From Bradyrhizobium tropiciagri (GTDB taxonomy: Bacteria; Pseudomonadota; Alphaproteobacteria; Rhizobiales; Xanthobacteraceae): 64,000 nucleotides of DNA. The stretch spans positions 1 to 64,000 of the forward strand of contig NZ_LFLZ01000052.1 of assembly GCF_001189845.1 (NCBI RefSeq), given 5' to 3'. The position numbers and the translations under genes are program-made. The notes beneath the pieces are model-generated. The model worked only from the letters and a program-made list of their open reading frames with translations, was not told the DNA's origin and searched no databases. Shown here one piece after another: positions 18,808-26,716 of the stretch (its first letter is position 1; the number at the start of each line of letters is the position of its first letter).

Positions 18808-19308
18808 TCAGGCGCCCGCCATGATCCTGTCGACATCGGCCTCTGCGGCGCCGTTGATGATGCCGGCAGTCTGCATCACCAGCGGCTTGACCCAGACGAT
18901 CGCCTGTTCGGCAAGCGCGACCCGGCTCTTGTCCTGCTGCAATTGCCGCATCGCGGCGCCGACCTCGGTCAGGATCCTGGTCATGCTGTCGGTGAGCTGG
19001 TCGAATTCGGCCCTGATTCCGGCATCCGCGGTCTCATAGGACTCGATCGCGAGATCACGCGCCTTGAAATTGGAGGCGGTGAAGTGCTCAGCATAGGACA
19101 GCGGCTGCCATTCCAGGAAATCGTCGGCGCATTCCGGCAGGTCCGGGACCATCTCCAGCAACATGATGGCTTCGTTGAAGTGATTGAGGTAGTCGGTCGC
19201 AAGCCCGGTGCGGGGATTGATGTTGGCGGCGCGCAACAAAGCCGCCCGCGCCTCGTCGGGGTACGTCGGTCGCGGGGAAGAGCCCGCTATGGCGGCCGTT
19301 GAGGTCAT
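18808..19308 (-). CDS. conserved hypothetical protein
   Basis: The product has 166 residues, is soluble and almost entirely helical. Visible blocks include NPRTGLATDYLNHFNEAIMLLEM, PDLPECADDFLEW and a C-terminal stretch AIVWVKPLVMQTAGIINGAA. I recognise no named domain, although the block order is typical of a conserved Bradyrhizobium protein. The ATG at 19308 is the only good start. It is divergent from the SRAP gene, 62 bases away. Confidence 0.7.
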   Translation of the reverse strand: MTSTAAIAGSSPRPTYPDEARAALLRAANINPRTGLATDYLNHFNEAIMLLEMVPDLPECADDFLEWQPLSYAEHFTASNFKARDLAIESYETADAGIRAEFDQLTDSMTRILTEVGAAMRQLQQDKSRVALAEQAIVWVKPLVMQTAGIINGAAEADVDRIMAGA

Positions 19309-19370
19309 TGATCGCAGTCTTTAACGGTCTGAGTTAAGGCTGAATAAACGGATACCACTCTGGACGGGAT

Positions 19371-20131
19371 ATGTGCGGACGCTTTGTCATTACCTCGCCG
19401 CCGGCGGCTTTGCGCGAAATGTTCGGCTACATCGAGCAGCCGAATTTTCCGCCGCGGTATAATGTTGCGCCGACCCAGCCGATCCCGGTGGTGCTGCTGC
19501 AGAACGGCGGCCGGCATTTTCAATTGATGCGCTGGGGCCTGATCCCGTCCTGGGTCAAGGATCCCCGCACATTCTCGCTGCTGATCAACGCGCGCTCCGA
19601 GACGGTGCGGGAAAAGCCCGCCTTCAAGAACGCGATCAAGCGGCGCCGCGCGCTGATCCCGGCCGACGGCTATTACGAATGGCATGATGCCGGCGCCGCA
19701 AGCGGCCGTTCTTCATCCATCGCCGCGACGGTCACCCGCTCGCCTTCGCCGCGCTCGCCGAGACCTGGATGGGGCCGAACGGCGAGGAGCAAGACACGGT
19801 CGCGATCGTCACCGCGCCCGCGAGCGCTGACCTTGCGCAACTGCATCATCGCGTGCCCGTCACGATCCGGCCCGAACAGTTCGCGCGCTGGCTCGACTGC
19901 CTGCCCAATGATGTCGACGATGTGATGCCGATGCTGAAGGCGCCCGATGTCGGCGAGTTCGCCTGGCACCAGGTGACGATGCGGGTGAATGCCGTCGCCA
20001 ACGACGACGCACAACTGCTGCTGCCGATGACCGCGGAAGAGATCGCGACGGAGGATGCGCCGGCTGCGAAGAAGGCAGCGGCGCGCAAGGTGACGCCGCG
20101 CGAGGATGACGGGCAGGGGTCGTTGTTTTAA
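19371..20131 (+). CDS. yedK: SRAP-domain protein (YedK/HMCES), with a one-base frameshift
   Basis: SRAP proteins cross-link covalently to abasic sites in single-stranded DNA and protect them during the SOS response. Conserved residues are present: catalytic Cys2 (MCGRF), Asn in LLINARSET, Glu in YYEWHD and His in LHHRVPV. The frame breaks near 19695: gccggcgccgcaag should read gccggcggccgcaag. With one G restored the protein continues RKRPFF... to a Ser/Leu-Phe C-terminus at 20131, about 253 residues. As written, the first frame reads on to 19925 with a spurious tail and the second lacks the active Cys. A sequencing error is likely; true inactivation is possible. Confidence 0.88.
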
Positions 20132-20178
20132 CGGCGCTGAAGCCGCGTGGTGAGATATCGGCCCATGTGTCTCCACAT

Positions 20179-20300
20179 CGTCGTCCTGGCGAAAGCCAGG
20201 ACCCAACCACCGCATTTGATTGTGAACGGGATCCGCGGCCCCAGCGACGCGCAACACTGCGCAGTTGGGGTAATGGGTCCTGGCTTTCGCTAGGACGACG
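20179..20300. repeat. intergenic palindromic repeat, cgtcgtcctggc family
   Basis: The outer arms cgtcgtcctggcgaaagcc and its near-complement ggctttcgctaggacgacg span 122 bases, with a GC-rich centre. It lies between the SRAP gene and RidA. Confidence 0.8.
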
Positions 20301-20436
20301 GCGGTGGATGGTTCTCGCTTCAAGACGTCAAACAGGCAGTGTCATCACACACGCATGCGGGTGATCCAGTATTCCAGAGACGTTTGTGACTGAGTTGAGA
20401 GGTTACGGCGTACTGGGTCGCCCGATACTCTCCGTC

Positions 20437-20540
20437 GTCATTCCGGGGCTCGCGAAGCGAGAACCCGGAATCCATTGCTCCACAAACTCTGCGGCGCGAT
20501 GGATTCCGGGCTCGCGCCAAGCGGCGCGCCCCGAAATGAC
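20437..20540. repeat. intergenic palindromic repeat, gtcattccggggc family
   Basis: Arms gtcattccggggctcgcgaag and the imperfect complement gcgcgccccgaaatgac, with inner pair ggaatccat/atggattcc. The right arm ends two bases from the RidA stop, so it may also serve as its terminator. Confidence 0.8.
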
Positions 20541-20542
20541 GG

Positions 20543-20929
20543 CTACCCCTTCACGGACGCCACGCCCTCGATCTCGATCAGCATCTTCGGATTGGGCAGC
20601 GCCACCACGACGCAGGTGGTGCGTGCGGGATAGGGCGCGGGGCCGAACGCGCCGGCATAGAGCGCGTTCATCGCAGCGACGTCGCTGGCGCGCGTCAGCA
20701 GCACGTTGACCTTGACGAGATCGCGCATCGTCGCGCCCGCCTCATTCAGCACGCGCTTGAAATTGGTCACGACATTGGCGAATTGCGCCTCGAAACCGTC
20801 GGGCAGTTCGCGATTGGCATCGAAGCCGGGAATGCCCGAGATGAACAAGAGATCGCCGACGCGGGCGCCGAACGAGAGTGGCGGCGCCTGGATGCCGGGC
20901 GGAGGTGGGAAGTGCTTGATCGCTGTCAT
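20543..20929 (-). CDS. RidA family enamine/imine deaminase
   Basis: RidA proteins hydrolyse reactive 2-aminoacrylate-type enamines released by PLP enzymes. The 128-residue product has the family frame: LFISGIPGFD, FANVVTNFKRVLNEAGATMRDLVK, and the C-terminal PARTTCVVVALPNP with the Arg that binds the carboxylate, followed by IEIEGVA. The start at 20929 is three bases from the stop of the YeeE/YedE gene upstream, so they form one transcript. Confidence 0.9.
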   Translation of the reverse strand: MTAIKHFPPPPGIQAPPLSFGARVGDLLFISGIPGFDANRELPDGFEAQFANVVTNFKRVLNEAGATMRDLVKVNVLLTRASDVAAMNALYAGAFGPAPYPARTTCVVVALPNPKMLIEIEGVASVKG

Positions 20930-20932
20930 GTG

Positions 20933-21412
20933 TCACCCGTCTGCGCGAGATGGAAGGGAAGCGGTTTCGGCGGCGCGCGGCGCCATTGTGCGCGGGCGCC
21001 AGAGATTCTTGCCGAACAGATTCTGGCCGATCATGCCTGCCAGCATCGCGGCGACGAACACCACGATCGGCAGCGAGAGGCCGGCGAGATTGACCAGCGC
21101 GGGACCGGGGCAGATGCCAGCGAGGCCCCAGCCGATGCCGAACAGGATTGCGCCACCAACCAGCGGCGCGTCGATGTCGTTACGGTCGGGCCACAGGAAG
21201 CGCGCCGAGAAGGTGGGTGCAGTGCGGCGTCGCGCGATCGCAAAGCCTGACGCTGCGACCGCGACGGCACCCGCCATCACGAAGGCGAGCGTCGCGTTCC
21301 AGGCGCCGAACAGATCGAGGAAACCGAGCACCTTCTGCGGATCGGTCATGCCGGAGATCAAAAGGCCCGCGCCGAAGATCAGGCCGCAGATAAAGCTTGC
21401 GAGAACGGGCAT
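20933..21412 (-). CDS. YeeE/YedE family membrane protein, C-terminal-half type (DUF6691)
   Basis: The 159-residue protein has four membrane helices. It carries the motifs ISGMTDPQKVLGFLD and GIGWGLAGICPGPAL with the conserved Cys, which mark the second half of the TsuA/YeeE sulfur-compound transporter family. Start 21412 is two bases after the stop of the first-half gene, so the two subunits together would rebuild a full transporter. Thiosulfate or another sulfur species is the likely substrate by family. Confidence 0.85.
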   Translation of the reverse strand: MPVLASFICGLIFGAGLLISGMTDPQKVLGFLDLFGAWNATLAFVMAGAVAVAASGFAIARRRTAPTFSARFLWPDRNDIDAPLVGGAILFGIGWGLAGICPGPALVNLAGLSLPIVVFVAAMLAGMIGQNLFGKNLWRPRTMAPRAAETASLPSRADG

Positions 21413-21414
21413 CG

Positions 21415-21840
21415 CTAGCCTCCGATCACGTGTCTTGCGATCGCAACCGTCGCGATCGCCGCCGTCATGAAGATGAACGTCGCCACGATCGAGCGGCCGG
21501 ACAGCCGGGCGAAGCCGCAGACGCCGTGGCCCGAGGTGCAGCCATTGCCCATGCGGGTGCCGAACCCGACCAGAAGGCCCGCGATCGCGATCACGACGAG
21601 GCTTCCGTTCATCGTCGGCCGCGGCAGCGGCGCGCCGAACAGCGCTGCGATCAGGGGCGCCGCGATCAGCCCCAAGATGAACGCGATACGCCATCCGCGG
21701 TCGGCGGTATCGGGCTGAAGCAGGCCGCCGACGATGCCGGTAACCCCCGCGATTCGTCCGGTCAGCAGCATCAGCAGCGCCGCGGCGAGGCCGATCAGCG
21801 CGCCGCCGGCGAAGCCGGAAATTGGGGTGAAATCGTGCAT
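21415..21840 (-). CDS. YeeE/YedE family membrane protein, N-terminal-half type
   Basis: The 141-residue protein has four membrane helices and the family motif RMGNGCTSGHGVCG, whose Cys residues line the path for sulfur compounds in the structurally known homologue YeeE. I chose the ATG at 21840, since the frame's extension to 21906 is hydrophilic. It is followed by the partner half and RidA in a compact three-gene unit. No ArsR-type regulator or persulfide dioxygenase lies beside it, unlike many such pairs. Confidence 0.85.
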   Translation of the reverse strand: MHDFTPISGFAGGALIGLAAALLMLLTGRIAGVTGIVGGLLQPDTADRGWRIAFILGLIAAPLIAALFGAPLPRPTMNGSLVVIAIAGLLVGFGTRMGNGCTSGHGVCGFARLSGRSIVATFIFMTAAIATVAIARHVIGG

Positions 21841-22054
21841 CTGTGCAGATCCCTGTTGCGCAAACTCCTCAGCGATCCGGCAAAGCGGTGCGCGCGCATG
21901 CGCCAACGTCGCGCGGCTGCACGGCCGATGATAGACTCCGCAAGATCAGGAACAAGCGCAATCCCGCATGTTTCGCAGGCGTTTCGACGATGCCTGCCGT
22001 CGGCTGGATTGCCGCGATTCGCATTTCGCCCCCAACTTCGTCCGGAGAACCCCC

Positions 22055-22489
22055 ATGAGACTGTCATCCGCCGCCCGCGCCGTGCTGTTCGCGCTGGCGC
22101 TGCTCACCGGATCGTCCGCCGCCCTGGCTGACGAGGGCGCGGTGACGCTCGTGATCTTCAAGGGCGGCTGGATCTTCGGCGGCTCCGCCGGCAAGGGTGT
22201 GCTGACCTTCCACGGCCAGACCTACGGGCTCACCGCCGGCGGGCTGGATTACGGCCTCGTGTTCGGCGGCTCCCAGACCACATTGCAGGGCCGGGTGCGC
22301 AATATCCGCCGCGCCCAGGACATCGCCGGCGTCTACGCCGCGGCGGGCATGGGCGTTGCGCTCGGCGCCGGCGTGCGCGGCATCCTGTTGACCAACCAGA
22401 ACGGCGCGGTGCTCGAACTGAGCGGCAAGCAGGTCGGGCTGATGGCCAATGTCGACCTCAGCGGGCTCGCGATCACGTTGAAGGAGTAA
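22055..22489 (+). CDS. exported EipA-like protein (DUF1134)
   Basis: The 144-residue product has a signal peptide (residues 1-23, ending ALA). The mature part is beta-rich and glycine-rich: FKGGWIFGGSAGKGVLTFHG, GLDYGLVFGGSQT, ADIAG-like QDIAGVYAAAGMG and NGAVLELSGKQVGLMANVDLSGL. This order matches the EipA/DUF1134 family, where Brucella EipA is needed for envelope integrity. The assignment rests on block resemblance only. The ATG at 22055 has a GGAG ribosome site. Confidence 0.65.
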   Translation: MRLSSAARAVLFALALLTGSSAALADEGAVTLVIFKGGWIFGGSAGKGVLTFHGQTYGLTAGGLDYGLVFGGSQTTLQGRVRNIRRAQDIAGVYAAAGMGVALGAGVRGILLTNQNGAVLELSGKQVGLMANVDLSGLAITLKE

Positions 22490-22513
22490 CGGGCGCGCAC
22501 AAGATACGATCGC

Positions 22514-22598
22514 GTAGGATGGGTAGAGCGAAGCGAAACCCATCATCTCTCCCGGCGCACCAATGTTGATGGGTTTCGCTGCGCTCTACCCATCCTAC
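22514..22598. repeat. intergenic inverted repeat, gtaggatgggtagagcg family
   Basis: Long arms gtaggatgggtagagcgaag and cgctctacccatcctac frame a 40-base loop; the inner pair aaacccatca/tgatgggttt extends the stem. It lies between the EipA-like gene and the end of the glycosylase gene and would form a stable hairpin on both strands. Confidence 0.85.
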
Positions 22599-23131
22599 GA
22601 TGCGATCCACTCGGCCAGCTCACGCCACGGCTGCAAATCCCAGTGTCCGGAGGCCGCACCCGACGGCGATGGCAGCACGAACACATCCGGGAATCCACTC
22701 ATCGGCGTCTGCCGCCCAAGCGCAATTGCGCTGGTCGGCCGGTGATAAAACAGGCTCGCCGCCATCTTGCTGGTGAAGGCGATCGTCTTCGGCCGATATG
22801 TTGCGATCTTCGTCCTGAAGCCAATCACATCGAACGAGCCCCGCGCGATCTCATGATCCATCCCGGCGCCGGTCTTGGAGAGATCGGTGAAGCCGATGCC
22901 GAGCTCGAGCAATGCCGTGAACTCGTCAGGCCGATAGCGCCGCGGCGTGATGCCAGCCTCATGCAACGCGCGCCAGAAGCGGTTGCCGGGATGCGCGTAG
23001 TAATGCCCGACCGCGGCCGAGCGCGTGCTGGCCGCAGTGCCGACGAACACCAGGCGCAGATTGGCGCGGAGCTGATCGGGGAGGCGGTGGGCATTGTTGT
23101 CAGGCATCTGAAGGGAGACCGAGGTGAGCAT
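22595..23131 (-). CDS. Mug/TDG-like mismatch-specific DNA glycosylase
   Basis: The product (about 178 residues) has the single-domain uracil-glycosylase fold landmarks: LVFVGTAAS near residue 20, YYAHPGNRFWRALHEAGI, GIGFTDLSKT and the C-terminal VLPSPSGAAS loop. Mug/TDG enzymes remove U or T opposite G. The first loop has GTAAS where E. coli Mug has GINPG with the catalytic Asn, so chemistry may differ; I believe related alphaproteobacterial proteins share this. Starts at 23131 and 23107 are both possible, without a strong ribosome site. The true substrate is unknown. Confidence 0.78.
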   Translation of the reverse strand: MLTSVSLQMPDNNAHRLPDQLRANLRLVFVGTAASTRSAAVGHYYAHPGNRFWRALHEAGITPRRYRPDEFTALLELGIGFTDLSKTGAGMDHEIARGSFDVIGFRTKIATYRPKTIAFTSKMAASLFYHRPTSAIALGRQTPMSGFPDVFVLPSPSGAASGHWDLQPWRELAEWIAS

Positions 23132-23411
23132 GCGCGTGTCAACGTGCGATGAGATCAGGTCGAATAGCGACAGCGCGGCGCTCCCTCTCCCGCTTGCGAG
23201 GGTGGTCGGATCGCAGCAGCGCCGAGCCGTTCGCGGCAGATGCGGGGGGCCAAAATATCGAAAACAACCCCATGCAAAGGAGCGGGCGGCTGCCGCCGTC
23301 CGACACGGCACCTTGACAAGTCGGGCAAATCAGGGATAGATTTCCAATATTCCGAAATCGTGTGGCCGTCCCTCGCCCGCTGGCCCAGCGCATTTGGCGT
23401 CCCGATACGCG

Positions 23412-23807
23412 CTACCGCGCCGGCTCCTTGATCTCGTCTTCGGCCGCCACCGCTTGCGTCGGCGCCGTCGAACGCACCATCAAGAACGTTCCCGAGAACC
23501 GTGTGCCGCGGATGGTCCAGCGTCCGTCGATCTCGGTCGCGTCGGCATTGACCGCGCCTTCATAGTGGACGGTGTCATAGCCGTAGCCCGGTGGCTCGTA
23601 GCGTTTGACGAAGGTGACCGCGCTGCCGGAGCGGTGACCGGCAAGCGACGCATTGTGGGTGCCGAGCGGGCAGCCCGGCATCACGCAGGGTTCGCTCACG
23701 CTGCCGCCCAGCGCGCCGCCGGCGTCGATCAGCGTCGCCAGGAATGTGACCATGCAGCTGGGCTGCATATAGCTGCCGTCCCAGACGCCGGTGAGATTGT
23801 CGGTCAT
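23412..23807 (-). CDS. hypothetical protein, beta-rich
   Basis: The 131-residue soluble protein starts MTDNLTGVWDGSYMQ, then alternates polar and apolar strands (SCMVTFLATLID, SAVTFVKRY, TVHYEGAVN, EIDGRWTI, FSGTFLMVRS). The G-x-W openings and strand pattern are typical of small lipocalin/avidin-like barrels, which is a guess. There is no signal peptide. The frame is open to 23873, but the extension lies in a palindromic repeat. Confidence 0.65.
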   Translation of the reverse strand: MTDNLTGVWDGSYMQPSCMVTFLATLIDAGGALGGSVSEPCVMPGCPLGTHNASLAGHRSGSAVTFVKRYEPPGYGYDTVHYEGAVNADATEIDGRWTIRGTRFSGTFLMVRSTAPTQAVAAEDEIKEPAR

Positions 23808-23832
23808 GGTGGTCTCATGTCGATGGGAGCTG

Positions 23833-23907
23833 CGTAGCCCGCATGAGCGCAGCGATATGCGGGATGGATACAAACCCCGGATATCGCTTCGCTCATCCGG
23901 GCTACGC
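23833..23907. repeat. intergenic inverted repeat, cgtagcccgcatgag family
   Basis: Arms cgtagcccg(c)atgagcgcagcgatat and atatcgcttcgctcatccgggctacg form a long imperfect stem around a short AT-richer loop. The element sits directly upstream of the beta-rich hypothetical gene and may reduce its upstream space. Confidence 0.85.
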
Positions 23908-24041
23908 TCTTCGGCCGCAACGATCGATGTGGTGCAGGCAGCGCCTCAACGCAAGTCGCGCGCGCCGCGGCGCGGTTGCCTGATCAGCAAAAGGGTCTGT
24001 AATCCAGCCCAACAGATCAAGAAGAATTTTGGGAGCTGACA

Positions 24042-25712
24042 ATGACGGGAGAGGCGAAAACCCATTACGAGGTGATCGTGGTCGGCGCCGGCGTCGCCGG
24101 CATCTACCAGATCAAGCGGCTCGCCGATCTCGGCATCGACGCCACCGTGCTGGAAGCCGCGCCCGATCTCGGCGGCACCTGGTACTGGAACCGGTATCCC
24201 GGCTGTCGCTTCGACTCGGAGAGCTACACCTACGGCTTCTCGTTCTCGCGCGAGCTGCTCGACGAGTGGCACTGGAAGGAGCGCTTCTCCGGCCAGCCGG
24301 AGAATCTGCGCTACCTCAATTACGTCGCCGACAAGTTCGACCTGCGCCGGCACATGCAGTTCAACTGCAAGGTCGAGGCCATGCAGTTCGGCGAGGCGCG
24401 CGACCTCTGGCAGCTCCGGATCAGTGACGGCCGCGCGCTGACCTGCCGCTTCGTCGTGCTGGGGATCGGGCTATTGTCGGCGCCGACCATGCCGCGCGTC
24501 GAGGGCGTCGAGGATTTCAGGGGCCGCTCATTCCACACCTACTACTGGCCGCACGAGCCGGTCGATCTCGCCGGCAAAAAGGTCGCCGTGATCGGCACCG
24601 GCGCGACCGGCATTCAGCTGATCGGCGAGATTGCCGACAAGGTCGGCGAGCTCACGGTGTTCCAGCGCCGGCCGAACTGGAGCGCGCCGCTCAACAACAG
24701 CGAGATATCGGACGCTGAAATGGCCGACATCCGCGCGCGCTACGACGAGATTTTTGCCGCCTGCGCGCTGACGCCCGGCAGTTTCGTTCATGGCCCCGAC
24801 AAGCGCGGCTTCTACGAGGTGAGCCGCGAGGAGCGGCTCAAGACGTGGGACAAGCTCTACGACGAGCCCGGCTTCGGCATCTGGCTGGCGAATTTCCGTG
24901 AGATCTTCATGGACGAAGCCGCCAATGCGGAGCTGTCGGAATATATCGCAGGCCGCATCCGCGAGCGCGTGAATGATCCGAAGGTCGCCGAAAAGCTGAT
25001 TCCGAAAGATCATGGCTTCGGCGTGCAGCGCCTGCCGCTGGAGACGCGGTATTTCGAGGCCTACAACCGCGACAACGTCAATCTCGTCGATCTCAGCGAG
25101 ACGCCGCTGGTCCGCGTCACCGAGACAGGCCTGCGCACATCAGCGCGCGACTACGACTTCGACATCATCGTCTACGCCACCGGCTTCGACGCCATCACCG
25201 GCGCCTACGATTTGATCGACATCCGCGGCATCGGCGGCGAACGCCTCGCCGACAAATGGAAACAGGCGCCGTCCACCTTCCTCGGCATGCTCGTGCACGG
25301 CTTCCCGAATTTGCTGATGCCGACCGGCCCGCAAAGCGCATCCGCCTCGACGAACTTCCCGCGCGGCATCGAGAACGGTGTCAACTGGTGCACCAACCTC
25401 ATGCAATACATGTGGGCGCGCGGCCTGACCCGCGCCGACGCCACACTCGAAGCGCAGGAGCGCTGGACCGCGCATGTCGTCAAGATGTACGAGATCATGC
25501 TGATGCGCAAAGCCAAGGGCTGGTTCACCGGCTACAACTCCAACGTCCCCGGCCACGAGGAGGGCACGGTGCGGTACTTCGTCTACAACGGAGGGACGCC
25601 GAAGTTCTTGGGGATCATCAACGGCGTGGCGGCGGAGGGGTATCGGGAGATTGAGTTCGGCAGCGGCTCGCGGGGGAACGTGCGAGCGCCGGCCGCAAGC
25701 GCGTCGATGTAG
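24042..25712 (+). CDS. Baeyer-Villiger type flavin monooxygenase
   Basis: The 556-residue enzyme uses FAD and NADPH to insert oxygen beside a carbonyl. Visible are the FAD motif VVGAGVAGIYQ (residues 14-23), the Baeyer-Villiger fingerprint FRGRSFHTYYWP (159-170) and the NADPH motif VIGTGATGIQ (183-192), plus YATGFDAITGAYD and GPQSASASTNFPRG near the C-terminus as in cyclohexanone monooxygenase. The substrate (cyclic or aryl ketone, steroid) cannot be told. The ATG at 24042 has a GGGAG ribosome site. It appears to be a single gene. Confidence 0.9.
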   Translation: MTGEAKTHYEVIVVGAGVAGIYQIKRLADLGIDATVLEAAPDLGGTWYWNRYPGCRFDSESYTYGFSFSRELLDEWHWKERFSGQPENLRYLNYVADKFDLRRHMQFNCKVEAMQFGEARDLWQLRISDGRALTCRFVVLGIGLLSAPTMPRVEGVEDFRGRSFHTYYWPHEPVDLAGKKVAVIGTGATGIQLIGEIADKVGELTVFQRRPNWSAPLNNSEISDAEMADIRARYDEIFAACALTPGSFVHGPDKRGFYEVSREERLKTWDKLYDEPGFGIWLANFREIFMDEAANAELSEYIAGRIRERVNDPKVAEKLIPKDHGFGVQRLPLETRYFEAYNRDNVNLVDLSETPLVRVTETGLRTSARDYDFDIIVYATGFDAITGAYDLIDIRGIGGERLADKWKQAPSTFLGMLVHGFPNLLMPTGPQSASASTNFPRGIENGVNWCTNLMQYMWARGLTRADATLEAQERWTAHVVKMYEIMLMRKAKGWFTGYNSNVPGHEEGTVRYFVYNGGTPKFLGIINGVAAEGYREIEFGSGSRGNVRAPAASASM

Positions 25713-25730
25713 CGCCGCTGCATAGGGTGG

Positions 25731-26501
25731 TTAGCGCGGCGTGGCCAACCAGTCGTCCAGCATCCTACGTGCAGTCACAAGCGGTGCCGGAAGCGATCGC
25801 TGTCGCACGGTCGTGCAGTCAGGGCCATTCTGCTCTTCGTTATCCTTGAGGATGCCGGCGGCAACAAGCGCGGCGCGGTCATCCGGACAGAACTCGGATG
25901 ATTTTTGATCCAGCTCCTCGAGGCTTAGGGGAGTTTTGAGAATACAGCCGCCCGCGTTGCGATAACCTGAGACGTTCACGATTGATTTGAGAATGAGCTT
26001 GTACGCGCGCGTCGCCGTGATCTCATCGTCCCAGGGCGATTTCAGCCCCCGATTGCCGGCGAAAATCCGCGCCGTGGAGACGACGCCGACGTGGTAGGAC
26101 GTCGCCGCGTCACCAAAGCTCGTAGAAAATGCATAGCGCCAATTCCAGGCCTCGACCTTCAGATCGAACGGAATGAGAAGGTACTTGAACGAGGGCGCGT
26201 TTCCCTCACTCGCCGTTCGCTCTATGAACCGGTCGGCCACCTTGGAGACTTCGAATTGCGTGGGCGTTGCAAGCAATTCCGGTCCGAGCGGAAAGTCCAG
26301 CGCCTGCACGGAGACGGGTGCGGTGAGAACGCGCTGAAGCGCGCAGACCAGCGGATGAACAAAGTCTGTTCGCTTCAAGTCTGACTGGATGTAAAGCACG
26401 ACCTCCGCGGGCGCGACCACACGTGGTTGCTGCTGCGCCGGTGCGACTGACGTTCCCGCGAGAAGGAACGTAAATATCAAATGGTGCAATCCGTACTTCA
26501 A
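25731..26501 (-). CDS. exported archaemetzincin-like protein lacking the zinc site
   Basis: The 256-residue product has a signal peptide (residues 1-22). The middle (KYLLIPFDLKVEAWNW...VGVVSTARI) and the end (CILKTPLSLEELDQ, then SSEFCPDDRAAL) follow the archaemetzincin pattern, where the end reads roughly C-I-M-x3-LSLEE...-LCPxC. The place of HExxHxxG is taken by KSIVNVSG (172-179), so the zinc-binding His and the catalytic Glu are gone, the following Cys is Ala, and the CxxC end is C-P-D-D. It would be an inactive, periplasmic relative of a normally cytosolic metalloprotease family. No family search was possible, so the relationship is an inference from motif order and spacing. Confidence 0.6.
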   Translation of the reverse strand: MKYGLHHLIFTFLLAGTSVAPAQQQPRVVAPAEVVLYIQSDLKRTDFVHPLVCALQRVLTAPVSVQALDFPLGPELLATPTQFEVSKVADRFIERTASEGNAPSFKYLLIPFDLKVEAWNWRYAFSTSFGDAATSYHVGVVSTARIFAGNRGLKSPWDDEITATRAYKLILKSIVNVSGYRNAGGCILKTPLSLEELDQKSSEFCPDDRAALVAAGILKDNEEQNGPDCTTVRQRSLPAPLVTARRMLDDWLATPR

Positions 26502-26662
26502 AGGTGCGATACCGCCGCCCTCGCAATGTCTTGTTGCTCATTTTACATCGATACCAAGCGGGCTCGCGATCAGTCGGGCAGAGACTTCGTCGGCTCGGTT
26601 AGCGAAGTGTAACCGGCATGTTGAAGAAGCGGCGAATGACGAACCCACCTCTTGTCGCAAAC

Positions 26663-26697
26663 AAAAAGACCGGGCGCGCTGGCCCGGTCTTCTTATT
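26663..26697 (-). terminator. rho-independent terminator of the thi operon
   Basis: A stem pairs aagaccgggc with gcccggtctt around a six-base loop, with an A-run on the left (T-run on the minus transcript). It stands 20 bases after the thiC stop. Confidence 0.85.
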
Positions 26698-26716
26698 CAG
26701 TCGGTGCGCTGAAGTC

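Noticed and set aside
20170..20545. CRISPR array
   Set aside because: The palindromic units differ from each other and lack regular short repeats and unique spacers; no cas genes are present.
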